A DNA stretch of 14,691 nt from contig JAPPQG010000048.1 of the NCBI GenBank assembly GCA_028816945.1, positions 1-14,691 on the forward strand, written 5' to 3'. The notes under the pieces were generated by a model. The model saw nothing but the letters and a program-made list of their open reading frames with translations. It ran no database searches and was not told where the DNA came from. The DNA is from Alphaproteobacteria bacterium. Its GTDB lineage: Bacteria; Pseudomonadota; Alphaproteobacteria; RS24. Below, in pieces: positions 1 to 7,580 of the stretch. Position numbers and translations under genes: made by a program. Every line of letters starts with the position of its first letter. The first letter of the stretch is position 1.

Positions 1-246
1 TTTATATTCAGGGAAATAGTTGCCGATGAGGGTAATCTCAAATGCAGGCAGAATGGAACTATTGGCTTCTCTTTCTAAAAGGAAGGCAAAGGAGAATTTG
101 AGTAATTCTTTTTTACTTGCCTTGCCACCAGTTAAGACATGCAAATCTTTGTCTGTCACCGTCACATTATGAGTGGTTGTGGTTTTATCATAGATTGTGA
201 CTTCAAACAAATCGGGGGTGCGTTGTGCGATTGATAATTTTTGCAT
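1..246 (-). CDS. Conserved small protein of unknown function (3' end cut by window edge)
   Basis: Reading left from an ATG at 246-244, the frame stays open for 82 codons to the window edge, so the C-terminus is missing. An AAGG at spacing of about 7 nt lies upstream. The protein has no signal peptide or membrane segment. It shows a TGG-K stretch near residue 40, then a segment F-x-FLLEREANSSILPAFEI, and a late IGNYFPEY stretch. From memory these match a family of short (about 85-95 residue) uncharacterised bacterial proteins whose members end soon after the YFPEYE motif, so probably only a few residues are lost. The gene starts 44 nt after the dmpD stop on the same strand and is likely the next gene of the same operon. 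I cannot assign a function; a link to phenol metabolism is only positional. Confidence 0.7.
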   Translation of the reverse strand, partial: MQKLSIAQRTPDLFEVTIYDKTTTTHNVTVTDKDLHVLTGGKASKKELLKFSFAFLLEREANSSILPAFEITLIGNYFPEYK

Positions 247-269
247 ATGAAAACCTTGTCGAGTGCAAA

Positions 270-295
270 CTTGATTATCAAGCTTGATTATCAAG
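270..295. repeat. Two tandem 13-bp imperfect palindromes overlapping the dmpD stop
   Basis: The unit CTTGATTATCAAG occurs twice head to tail (270-282 and 283-295). Each unit is a dyad with 5-bp arms CTTGA/TCAAG. The whole 26 bp also folds on itself with a single mismatch, the centre being ATCAAGCTTGAT. The dmpD stop codon (293-291) lies inside it. No T-run follows on either strand, so a standard intrinsic terminator is not supported. It could be an mRNA stem-loop protecting the 3' end of dmpD, or a protein-binding site. Confidence 0.6.
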
Positions 296-1142
296 CCGAT
301 AAAAATCCTTCAACTAAATTATTAAAACGCGGCGCATATTCAATCTGCGTCCAATGGCCGCAATTTCTAAAAATATGCAATTCAGCCCCCTCGATAAGTG
401 CTAACAGACGCAAACTGCTTGATACGGGAATGACTTTATCTTCTTGGCCATGGATAATCAATGTTTTGGCTTTAAGAGAGCGAATATCGGCTTCATCTGT
501 GGCGATTTTGCGAATCCCTTCTTGGCGGGGGGCGGGGAACATGCGCCCATAAGATTCCTGAAAGCCGGGCTGTATGCTTGCTTTATAGCGCAATTCTACT
601 AATTCGGGCGTAATCAGGGCTTTATTAAAAGCAAAAATATCTAGCAATTCTTGCATATTTTCTGCCGACGGTTGATAGCCCCAAACACGGTCAAGCCCTT
701 TTGTTAGTTCAAAATCAAGCCCGCCCGACCCCATAAGCACAAGCCGCCTAACACGCGCCGGGTGTGCCACAGCAAAAGAAAGCGCCAAAGCTCCACCAAA
801 TGAATTGCCTATCAAATCAACCTCATTAAGTTCGAGCGTATCTAAAATAGCAAGCAAATGCTGCCGCCATAATGCCATATTATAATTATTATCAGCAGGG
901 CGTTTTGTATAGCCAAAGCCTATAATATCGGGCGCAATGACACGGCGCGTTTGGCTTATGATTGGCAAATTCGCCCGCCAATTCGCCCAAGCCGACACAC
1001 CCGGCCCCGAGCCGTGCAAAAAAACAGCCGCATTATCCGCCCCCTCTTTTATATTTTCTTTTATATCTTTTGGCCCCATATCATGCAGATTCGTATCCAC
1101 CCCGCCTGCATTTATGATATGGCCAATTTCAGGATTCGACAT
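291..1142 (-). CDS. dmpD: 2-hydroxymuconic semialdehyde hydrolase (meta-cleavage alpha/beta hydrolase)
   Basis: This cytoplasmic alpha/beta-hydrolase cleaves the ring-fission product of (methyl)catechols, 2-hydroxymuconic semialdehyde or its ketone analogues, to 2-hydroxypenta-2,4-dienoate plus a carboxylic acid. From the ATG at 1142 the protein has 283 residues, the usual DmpD/XylF length. It shows the oxyanion HGSGPG (43-48), the nucleophile elbow GNSFGG with Ser114, Asp235 in HGQEDKVIP, and His263 in CGHWTQIE. The VIAPDIIGFGY and ASIQPGFQESY stretches are also DmpD-like. A Lys/Glu-rich insert of about a dozen residues (near 24-37) is unlike the DmpD I remember. The frame can be extended to a TTG at 1184 or an ATG at 1157, but neither has a good ribosome binding site, and family similarity begins at MSNPEIG, so 1142 is preferred. 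The ribosome site there is also weak (GCGAAG). The gene lies 129 nt after dmpP with no dmpQ, dmpB or dmpC between. Confidence 0.9.
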   Translation of the reverse strand: MSNPEIGHIINAGGVDTNLHDMGPKDIKENIKEGADNAAVFLHGSGPGVSAWANWRANLPIISQTRRVIAPDIIGFGYTKRPADNNYNMALWRQHLLAILDTLELNEVDLIGNSFGGALALSFAVAHPARVRRLVLMGSGGLDFELTKGLDRVWGYQPSAENMQELLDIFAFNKALITPELVELRYKASIQPGFQESYGRMFPAPRQEGIRKIATDEADIRSLKAKTLIIHGQEDKVIPVSSSLRLLALIEGAELHIFRNCGHWTQIEYAPRFNNLVEGFLSA

Positions 1143-1178
1143 TTTAAGCTTCGCCATTCTAGGATTTGATATTTTAAG
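1124..1178. repeat. 30-bp-period imperfect tandem duplication at the dmpD start
   Basis: Two 25-bp copies (1124-1148 and 1154-1178) are identical at 20 of 25 positions with an exact 30-bp offset. On the minus strand they read CTTAAAAT.TC.AATCCT. The downstream copy contains the likely dmpD ATG (1142). In the upstream copy the matching codon is ATA. The in-frame offset makes an N-terminal extension in which LKISNP precedes LKMSNP. This looks like a partial duplication of the dmpD start region. Confidence 0.6.
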
Positions 1179-1271
1179 ACTCAATATAGGTTTATAGGAT
1201 TTGCTAGGCGTTTGCTACTATTATTTGCGCTTTGGTTGATAAAACAAAGAGGGCGTATAGGGTGCGTAGAG

Positions 1272-2327
1272 TTAGAGTCTGGTAAAAATTTTTGAACGGG
1301 TGACAGAATCCGCTTCGGCCAATGTCAAAAAACTTTCCGTAAAAATATCTTTTTCAAAAAGCCGTCCGCGCATGAGTTTTTTAATACATTGTTCAACCAT
1401 GCCGGGCGGGCCACATAGATAGGCTGTATAGTCGCTAAAATTGCTATTAAATTGCGCGTCCAATACATCATGGAGTGCGCCTTGTGCGCCCTCCCATTTA
1501 TCTTCATCTTCAACCTTAAACGGCACGGGAATATAAGTAAAATTATCATGCTGGGCTTGCAAATTGGTAAAGAGGTCATAATAATAAATATCGCGCACAG
1601 TGCGCGTGCCATGCAATAGATAAATGGGCTGTGTAAAACCTTCTTCGAATAAATCTAACACCATAGATTTTGGGCTTGACAGGCCCGACCCGCCAGCAAT
1701 GAAAAGACAGGGCGATTGGCGCGATTTACGCACAAAGAAACGCCCCAAAGGGCCGGTCATGTCTAACCTGTCACCTATCGCTAATTTATTGTGAATATAA
1801 GTTGTTGCTTCGCCATTTTCCACAAGGCGCACATGTAATTCAATTAAATCGGGTGTTGAGACGGGAGAGGCAATGGAAAAAGCCCGCGGCACTTTAATGT
1901 TCGGCAGGGATAGGTTGATATATTGGCCAGCTTGAAAATCAAGCGGTTGGGATAGGCGCAACCAAACCGCCTTAATATCAGGGGAGACCATTTCCATGCG
2001 TTCCACAATGCCCTCAAAATCTTGAACGGGAATGAGGCGGGCATCTTCATCATTTTCAACTTCTACTTCAATGACAAGGTCAGAGCGGGGAGTCGCAGAG
2101 CAGGCTAAGGTCACCCCTTCATCACGCTCAAAATCCAACAGAGCAAAGGGGGAAGCTTCGCCATGGTCAATTTCGCCATCTAATACCATCACTTTGCATG
2201 TAGAACATAGCCCATGCCCGCATTGATAGGGAACATTTAAGCCAGCCCGCAAAAGTGAATCAAGAATAGTCTGGTCTTCTTGTATCGAAATTGTCTCTCC
2301 AGACGGCTCAACTTTTAATTCAAACAT
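1272..2327 (-). CDS. dmpP: Phenol hydroxylase reductase component (FAD / [2Fe-2S])
   Basis: This is the electron-transfer component of multicomponent phenol hydroxylase. It takes electrons from NAD(P)H through FAD and a plant-type [2Fe-2S] cluster to the diiron centre of DmpN. The 351-residue protein (DmpP is about 350) starts with a ferredoxin domain with Cys36, Cys41, Cys44 and Cys76 (CGHGLCSTC, then LAC). A ferredoxin-reductase FAD domain follows, with RAFS at 148-151. The NAD domain carries AGGSGLSSP (211-219) and CGPPGM (305-310). The ATG at 2327 has GAGG a few bases upstream. The gene begins 15 nt after dmpO, so the two are surely co-transcribed. All cofactor motifs are intact. Confidence 0.96.
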   Translation of the reverse strand: MFELKVEPSGETISIQEDQTILDSLLRAGLNVPYQCGHGLCSTCKVMVLDGEIDHGEASPFALLDFERDEGVTLACSATPRSDLVIEVEVENDEDARLIPVQDFEGIVERMEMVSPDIKAVWLRLSQPLDFQAGQYINLSLPNIKVPRAFSIASPVSTPDLIELHVRLVENGEATTYIHNKLAIGDRLDMTGPLGRFFVRKSRQSPCLFIAGGSGLSSPKSMVLDLFEEGFTQPIYLLHGTRTVRDIYYYDLFTNLQAQHDNFTYIPVPFKVEDEDKWEGAQGALHDVLDAQFNSNFSDYTAYLCGPPGMVEQCIKKLMRGRLFEKDIFTESFLTLAEADSVTRSKIFTRL

Positions 2328-2342
2328 GCTAGCCTCAACCCC

Positions 2343-2717
2343 TCAAGCAGCTGAGCCTTGCCCAACTAGCCCATCCAAGCCGGGAATGGTCACCCGCAAA
2401 ATCGATTGGTGTTTAACGCCATTTTCCGCTAACGATTTGGTAAAATCAGCTTGCAAGGGTTTATTGTCGAGCAACCATTGACCTTTTTCGAAATCTTCTA
2501 ATGTCGCCTTTTCACTATCAGGGTGATAGGCATAAGCGGGGAGAACAATATTTTTCATCACATCACCCAACAGCATATCCGGCGGCAAGGGGAAAGCAAA
2601 AGGCGCGCAATAGACTAAATGTTGCTCCCATTGGATAAAGACAAGCATTGCGCCGTGAAAATTTTCTAGCTTATCTCGTGAGTCAAATGAATAATCACCG
2701 ATTGAATTGACACTCAT
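2343..2717 (-). CDS. dmpO: Phenol hydroxylase small oxygenase subunit (DmpO, gamma)
   Basis: This is the small structural subunit of the (DmpL-DmpN-DmpO)2 oxygenase and carries no cofactor of its own. The protein has 124 residues (family about 119). It begins MSVNSIGDYSFDSRDKLENF, close to the DmpO N-terminus, and contains CAPFAFPLPPDM, AYHPDSEKA, the EKGQWLLDNKP region and a late LRVTIPGLDGL segment, all typical of DmpO. The ATG at 2717 is chosen because GAGAGGAA lies just upstream and similarity begins there. A longer in-frame reading to 2786 would overlap dmpN and is not needed. The gene sits 29 nt after dmpN and 15 nt before dmpP. Confidence 0.95.
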   Translation of the reverse strand: MSVNSIGDYSFDSRDKLENFHGAMLVFIQWEQHLVYCAPFAFPLPPDMLLGDVMKNIVLPAYAYHPDSEKATLEDFEKGQWLLDNKPLQADFTKSLAENGVKHQSILRVTIPGLDGLVGQGSAA

Positions 2718-2746
2718 ATTATTTCCTCTCATTAAACTGATATGGA

Positions 2747-4270
2747 TTAGACAGCCCTGCTTTGGCTTTCTTTCCATTGTGTCCATAAATCATAATCGGG
2801 TGAGTCAAGATATTCGCCATTATCTTCACCAAGATTGAAATTATACCAACGCAAAACATCTTCAATCTCTTTACCCCCGCAATTACCTTGATAAATCTGA
2901 TAGACGGGTAGCCATGCTTGGATATATTTTTCAGGCTCTTGTTCAAAAATATCCTTACACCCGTCGGAGCAGAAATTATATCTATTGCCCTTATAATGTG
3001 TTTCGCGGAAACAAGTTGTGGTCGGGTCGCCGGGTTCTGTAAAAATAAACGGAATCTGGCAAGTTTGACAAAGCATAGGCAAAGTATTATTGAAAAAACG
3101 ATTGCCTTTTTTCTGCTCTTTTATGAAATGCTCAAAGCGCGGCTGATAATGTTTTTCAAAACTATCAGGATATTTATCCCTTAACCATTCCATTTCATTG
3201 TCATTTGGCATCCATGTATGGAAAGCCGTTGCGCCTGCATAATTATAAAAAGTACTCCATACTTGGTGAGAGAGATGATCTTTCTCCCAATTCGCAACTT
3301 CATAATATTTTGGCATTTTTAGGCCATAGCGACTTAAATCCTCAAATAAAGCCGTGCCTGCTTCTTCAAAATATATCTCCCATGCTTCGCGCCAAGACAT
3401 AACGCGTTTTGGCAACATATAATCCATCATCATAGAAACAAGGGCCAATAGGCGATAGCCACGCCAGAACCATTTATCAATCCAACGTTGCACGATCGGC
3501 AAATTGGCTTCATCTTGCTCTAACATAAATTTGATAATCTCAATGCCAAGTGTCATATGGCGGGATTCATCTGATTGGGCAGAAAAGCCAAAAGTAACCG
3601 TTGCCATATCCCCATTATGCGCCGCACCCGACATAAAAGGCACAAATAAAAGATTGGTTAATACATATTCAAAAGAAAAAGAAATAGCTGTTAAAAACTC
3701 AAACGGGCCGGCCGTCATCGCATCATCAAAATAGGATTTCGGCACAGATAAATACCAGACACGGTCATACATTAAATGGCTTGAATGCATGCCGCCAAAA
3801 AATTTATTATAATGGCTCATCGCATGTAATTGGGTTTGCGCATGGCGCAATTCATCAATAGATTGCATTTGTGAGGCAACCCGCATGCCGACCCCCCGAA
3901 AATGTCGCCCCGCAAACGCAAAGCCCCGATGGGCTGCATATTCAAGGGGTGAGACGCCGGTTATAAATAATTTAATCGCATTCAAATAGCGCGCATCTGT
4001 GATACCCATTTGCCCATTATTTTGGGCAAAACTATCAATCACAGCATAAAGTTTGCGCTCTTTTTCCGACTGATATTTCCAATAAGCATCCATCGTCAAG
4101 CGAAATGGATCAACCCACGCATCCCAATCGTGAATTTTAATGCCTTCAAATTTATCATAAGGGAAAACCTTATCCATAGGTTGATAAGATGTCTCCCAAC
4201 CTAAATCACGCGTCATAGACGCATAACGTTCTTTAATACCCATTTTCGGTTTGCTTCTCGTAATAGCCAT
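2747..4270 (-). CDS. dmpN: Phenol hydroxylase large oxygenase subunit with diiron centre (DmpN, alpha)
   Basis: This is the catalytic subunit of the soluble diiron monooxygenase that hydroxylates phenols to catechols using O2 and electrons from DmpP. The protein has 507 residues (DmpN about 517). All six expected iron ligands are present with normal spacing: Glu110 (SPLE), Glu140 and His143 (DELRH), Glu201 (FSFEYV), Glu235 and His238 (DESRH). A C-terminal cysteine-rich zinc-ribbon-like segment, LCQTCQ then FCSDGC, is also typical of phenol hydroxylase alpha subunits. The start is the ATG at 4270 with GGAG about 9 nt upstream; the frame extends 12 nt further to a TTG, which is less likely. dmpM ends 51 nt before it. 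Similarity to pVI150 DmpN is strong throughout by memory, e.g. SYFDDAMTAGPFEFLTA and QRWIDKWFWRGYRLL. Whether it prefers phenol or an alkylphenol cannot be told from these motifs. Confidence 0.97.
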   Translation of the reverse strand: MAITRSKPKMGIKERYASMTRDLGWETSYQPMDKVFPYDKFEGIKIHDWDAWVDPFRLTMDAYWKYQSEKERKLYAVIDSFAQNNGQMGITDARYLNAIKLFITGVSPLEYAAHRGFAFAGRHFRGVGMRVASQMQSIDELRHAQTQLHAMSHYNKFFGGMHSSHLMYDRVWYLSVPKSYFDDAMTAGPFEFLTAISFSFEYVLTNLLFVPFMSGAAHNGDMATVTFGFSAQSDESRHMTLGIEIIKFMLEQDEANLPIVQRWIDKWFWRGYRLLALVSMMMDYMLPKRVMSWREAWEIYFEEAGTALFEDLSRYGLKMPKYYEVANWEKDHLSHQVWSTFYNYAGATAFHTWMPNDNEMEWLRDKYPDSFEKHYQPRFEHFIKEQKKGNRFFNNTLPMLCQTCQIPFIFTEPGDPTTTCFRETHYKGNRYNFCSDGCKDIFEQEPEKYIQAWLPVYQIYQGNCGGKEIEDVLRWYNFNLGEDNGEYLDSPDYDLWTQWKESQSRAV

Positions 4271-4321
4271 TTCAATCTCCAATTTCGTTAAAACGCATTA
4301 AGTGTAATCTCAAATCAAAAT

Positions 4322-4591
4322 CTATTTCCAACTCAATTCAAAAAAATCATCTTCTTCCTCCACTTCACCCGATAAAGATACCAAGCAAAGATGAATATCT
4401 TGTACATTCCATTCGCGGCCTAAAATTTCTTCAACAGTCTGCCGATTGATACGCAAAGCCCCCGCCATATCCACTTTGACAAGGGATGGCAGGTGATTGA
4501 TAATACAGGCGGGATTATCTTTCTCAATCGCCTGCACAACAGGGCGGGCATCTTCATTATTGAGAAGTGTGATAGATACATTCCTACTCAT
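4322..4591 (-). CDS. dmpM: Phenol hydroxylase regulatory/effector component (DmpM)
   Basis: This is the cofactor-free effector protein that binds the oxygenase and is required for efficient turnover (MmoB/DmpM family). It has 89 residues, the normal length. Recognisable segments are VVQAIEKDNPACIINHLPS, RINRQTVEEILGREWNVQDI and an acidic C-terminus VEEEDDFFELSWK, closely matching the DmpM pattern ARYVVEAI..DNP and ETVEE.LGR.WDVQ. The ATG at 4591 has GAGGAAAA directly upstream. It lies between dmpL (99 nt gap) and dmpN (51 nt gap), in canonical order. Confidence 0.95.
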   Translation of the reverse strand: MSRNVSITLLNNEDARPVVQAIEKDNPACIINHLPSLVKVDMAGALRINRQTVEEILGREWNVQDIHLCLVSLSGEVEEEDDFFELSWK

Positions 4592-4690
4592 TTTTTCCTC
4601 TTTTCCCTATGATATAATTCCAATAATAAGTGACAATATAAGTGACCTTTTGCATAAACGACCTTTTGCTTTGCGCGCATCCTTGACATA

Positions 4691-5695
4691 TTAAAGCCCA
4701 ATCGCGGTGATATGTTTTTGCACCGCTTCTTCACATATCTGGACCGCTTTATCTGCTTGTTCGGGCTGGATATATAGAGCAAGGGCTTTGACAGCAGGTG
4801 TCACCTGTTTTGACCAATCTGCCACCCATTCAGCAATTTGCTTTTTATTCTCCTCATTTTCGCTAATTGCGCGCTTTAAGACAGCATTAACCCAACGGCT
4901 ACTATCCGCTCGATATTTGCGGAATATTTCCGTCATTAAAGATATGCTCGTAATGCCTTTTTCGATAAGCATGTCATCAAATTGTGTATAGACAAATTGA
5001 TAGACAAAATTATCCATAATGAAATTCTGGGCGACAAAAAGTTCAAACCAATCCTCAACGACAAAAGAATCTTCTAACGCTTTGCGAAGAGGTTGCCATA
5101 ATTCATCATCTGTCCATTGGGCGCGGGTGGCGTGCAAGCAAGAAGAATCTGTATCAGCAAGTGCTGCATCAAAAGCAAGCCCAATGCGGCAAATCAGTTG
5201 GGCGAGGCCAAGCCTATCCATAGCGTTAAAGGCGGTGGCTTGCGTTACAATCGTGCCACTGCCAAAGCGCGTGATTTGCACATTATTCATATTCGCCCCC
5301 CATTCATAATGGCGCAGGGGCAGGATTATTTTTTGCACCAATGTGCGGTCCGCCTCTGTCAAATTGGCTAATAGGCCGCGTGTTTCAACAAAATTAAGCT
5401 GGGTTTCAGCCGCTTCAAACATTTTATTGCGGTTAATCGTATAAGTGCCATAATAAAATTGCCGCGGGTCGGTTAAAACATACCAATCTTCCATTTGAAT
5501 TTTTGTGCGTGCCGTATCATAAATCTCAAATCGCGGGTCCCAAACGGGCCGATAATGAAAATTAGAAGTTGGTTCTACATCAAAACTTGCCTCTTCATAG
5601 CGCGATGCAGGCCGATCACTCCCCAATCTTTCCGCAATATGCGAATAAGTGTGGCGTTTGGGTTTAATAATGGTTGTTTTAATATCTAATGCCAT
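4691..5695 (-). CDS. dmpL: Phenol hydroxylase beta oxygenase subunit (DmpL)
   Basis: This is the ferritin-like beta subunit of the oxygenase. It pairs with DmpN but lacks a metal centre. It has 334 residues (family about 330). It shows the N-terminal PASRYEEASFDVEPTSNFHY region, the RPVWDPRFEIYDTART segment, the LTDPRQFYYGTYTINR segment, LRHYEWGANMNN and VEDWFELFVAQN, all close to DmpL. No E..H iron-binding pairs like those of DmpN are expected or seen. The ATG at 5695 has GAGGA about 8 nt upstream. dmpK ends 69 nt before it. The 99-nt gap to dmpM is larger than elsewhere in the cluster and holds no ORF or clear signal. Confidence 0.95.
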   Translation of the reverse strand: MALDIKTTIIKPKRHTYSHIAERLGSDRPASRYEEASFDVEPTSNFHYRPVWDPRFEIYDTARTKIQMEDWYVLTDPRQFYYGTYTINRNKMFEAAETQLNFVETRGLLANLTEADRTLVQKIILPLRHYEWGANMNNVQITRFGSGTIVTQATAFNAMDRLGLAQLICRIGLAFDAALADTDSSCLHATRAQWTDDELWQPLRKALEDSFVVEDWFELFVAQNFIMDNFVYQFVYTQFDDMLIEKGITSISLMTEIFRKYRADSSRWVNAVLKRAISENEENKKQIAEWVADWSKQVTPAVKALALYIQPEQADKAVQICEEAVQKHITAIGL

Positions 5696-5764
5696 AAGTC
5701 TATCCTCAATCTATTTTCAGTTATTTTCCTCAATAATGCGTTAAAGCCTCTCATAATCTTGCTT

Positions 5765-6061
5765 TCATCTTGCAAGCACAATATCTGGTCGCCCCGGTTT
5801 CACACTATGTCGCCAACATAATTTTTCATAAGCAATCGCAACTTCTTTATCTTCTGGGTCAATCATCAATACATCATTGACTGAACAAAATTCGACAAAA
5901 GCCGTTATTGGTAAAATCAATTCAACGCTTAATGTTGGGTCGCCGGCAAAAAATTCAAACTCAACAAAAAGCTCTCTTTTAACCCCCATAATGCGCGCAC
6001 AGTTACGCCCTTCGGGAATTGGTAAATCAGTTTCACTTTCCTCATATGTCATCTCTCTCAT
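5765..6061 (-). CDS. dmpK: Phenol hydroxylase assembly component (DmpK)
   Basis: This is the small auxiliary protein thought to help load iron into the apo-oxygenase. It is not part of the active enzyme. It has 98 residues (family about 90). Recognisable features are ARIMGVKRELFVEFEFFAGD, then VELILPITAFVEFCSVNDV, matching the DmpK pattern of RFVEFDFA, VELVLP.DAFV.FC and N.V. Two starts compete. The ATG at 6061 has GGAGG only 1 nt away. The ATG at 6052 has the same GGAGG at about 10 nt, which is more usual, giving a 95-residue protein. It is the first hydroxylase gene, 200 nt after the DUF1329 stop, a gap that holds a hairpin (6220-6262). Confidence 0.9.
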   Translation of the reverse strand: MREMTYEESETDLPIPEGRNCARIMGVKRELFVEFEFFAGDPTLSVELILPITAFVEFCSVNDVLMIDPEDKEVAIAYEKLCWRHSVKPGRPDIVLAR

Positions 6062-6219
6062 GCCTCCTCTCTAAATGCGCCCTCAAAGCGGGCTATTACA
6101 ACAATCGGCTCATTTAATCATATCATTATGTATTTGCTCTTTTCAGTTCCTTTTCCATTGGCGTGCATTGAGGCTCTACAATTTTTATTTTCAGTGCCAA
6201 ATTGCAACAATTAACGCTT

Positions 6220-6262
6220 GGCGGGGTGGGAAGCATCCGACAATACTTCCCACCTAAACGCC
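6220..6262 (-). terminator. Strong hairpin between DUF1329 gene and dmpK (no U-tract)
   Basis: A perfect 9-bp stem, GGTGGGAAG (6225-6233) with CTTCCCACC (6246-6254), has a 12-nt loop. An outer GGCG/CGCC pairing (6220-6223 with 6259-6262) extends it. It begins at the DUF1329 stop codon. Neither strand has a run of T after the stem, so it is not a standard intrinsic terminator. On the leftward transcript it could act as a partial terminator, a processing site or a 3' stabiliser separating the envelope genes from the hydroxylase genes. An AATTG-CAA-CAATT dyad follows at about 6200-6212. Confidence 0.4.
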
Positions 6263-7563
6263 TACCTACCAGTTGCCCTCAGATTCTGCACAGTAAATTT
6301 AGACTGCGGGTTGAGTTTTGGATCCACCTGCCCCTTAAACTGACCTGTCGTACAATGGTCGGCTTGCACATCAATCATAGTGAAAGAATCATCAATCGAC
6401 ACGCCTGTGCCTTTATTTACGGCATGATGCTTGTCTGGATGGGCTTGCCCAATCTGAAATGATTTCCACAAATCCCCTTTGCGGTCATAAATGAGTGTGC
6501 GCGGCAGGGTAAATGTCTGCGCATCGACATAATGTATCCGCTTTGAGATTGGGTGATTGGGATTAACAGGGCGGGCTTCCAATATGTAGGCTTTGCGCAA
6601 CTGCCATGTAATCTCTGGATAGCAATTACCACGACCGCCAAAATCAACAAATTGATAACCGTCGCGCTCTTTATGCTCCTCTGTCAAAGCAAGCGCATTA
6701 TGGTCATAAAAAGGCAACATAACATTTTGTGTCCCCTTATATTCCCAATTCATATCAGAAATGCGGCCATTATAGCCTTCAAAATCCTCAATCATTAAAT
6801 CTGTGCCGAGGAAACTATCCGTCACCTGTCCCGTTGCCAAACGGCGCACACGGCGTTGAAAGCCTAGATAAAGCCACGCATTATCGCGCTCTAAATCATT
6901 ATCATACCGAAAAATCAATAATTGCGTATTTTTCAGGTCAAATGGCTCTAAAACCTGCACATAAATGCCGCGGAATTTATCATCAGGATTATTGGCAAAT
7001 TCAGGTTTCGGGTCTTGATTGACACGGTGTTTGAAGTTCAAAAAGTGGAAATTAAACTTAATTGTCCGTTCCAATTTCCCCGATTTCATATCCCTAAATT
7101 TCCAATAAAATGGATAAATGGCAGCATTATCGCCCCAATTATAGCCATATTTATAATTCCAAGCGAGTTTTTCGCCGGCCCGCGGGTCGCTTGCCGACGG
7201 CTCATCAGGGAAAGGACGCCCAGCTACAAAGCCATTTATCTCCCCGACTGTCTCACCTAGCGAGACTTGTCCATAACTTTTACGCGTCTCAGCAACATAA
7301 TTTGGGTGCAAATCAAAAGAAGTCGTCTTACCCACCCGCATGGATGTCCAACCATCTGCAATATGTTGGGCAATAGCAGGGTCAAGTATGTTGCGAAATT
7401 GATCCACATTAGATGAGTCAATCACCATCCCCACACGCAAGCCCGGTGCCGTTGGCACAGATTTCGTGTATGGATAAAAAGCATCATCAATGGCATCGGC
7501 AAAGGCTGGGCTTGCGACCAGCAGGCCGATGAGAATGGTTTTTAGAAAATTAGCAAATGTCAT
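6262..7563 (-). CDS. DUF1329 family periplasmic protein
   Basis: The protein has 433 residues, the normal size for DUF1329. The N-terminus MTFANFLKTILIGLLVASPA followed by FA-DA is a Sec signal peptide with cleavage near residue 22, so the mature protein is periplasmic or outer-membrane associated. Features typical of the family are the aromatic-rich GYNWGDNAAIYPFYW segment, FRYDNDLERDNAWLY, QRRVRRL, and EDFEGYNGRISDMNWEY. Two cysteines (GNCYPE, ADHCTTG) could form a disulfide. The ATG at 7563 has AGGAG upstream and is 17 nt from the DUF1302 stop. DUF1329 and DUF1302 genes are commonly adjacent and often linked to an RND transporter. A role in moving hydrophobic molecules or lipids between membranes is a common guess, not shown here. 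The biochemical function is unknown. Confidence 0.9.
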   Translation of the reverse strand: MTFANFLKTILIGLLVASPAFADAIDDAFYPYTKSVPTAPGLRVGMVIDSSNVDQFRNILDPAIAQHIADGWTSMRVGKTTSFDLHPNYVAETRKSYGQVSLGETVGEINGFVAGRPFPDEPSASDPRAGEKLAWNYKYGYNWGDNAAIYPFYWKFRDMKSGKLERTIKFNFHFLNFKHRVNQDPKPEFANNPDDKFRGIYVQVLEPFDLKNTQLLIFRYDNDLERDNAWLYLGFQRRVRRLATGQVTDSFLGTDLMIEDFEGYNGRISDMNWEYKGTQNVMLPFYDHNALALTEEHKERDGYQFVDFGGRGNCYPEITWQLRKAYILEARPVNPNHPISKRIHYVDAQTFTLPRTLIYDRKGDLWKSFQIGQAHPDKHHAVNKGTGVSIDDSFTMIDVQADHCTTGQFKGQVDPKLNPQSKFTVQNLRATGR

Positions 7564-7580
7564 AATTATTCTCCTATAGA

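Noticed and set aside
270..295. Palindrome as an intrinsic terminator of the operon.
   Set aside because: AT-rich short stem, no T-run, and another same-strand gene begins 24 nt downstream.
4588..4782. Open frame spanning the dmpL-dmpM gap on the minus strand.
   Set aside because: Low-complexity basic peptide, overlapping the 3' end of dmpL in another frame, no ribosome site.
6185..6200. A TTGGCAC (-24-like) sequence facing dmpK in the DUF1329-dmpK gap, as a second sigma54 promoter.
   Set aside because: The -12 GC element is absent at the required distance (ATAA stands where TTGC is needed).
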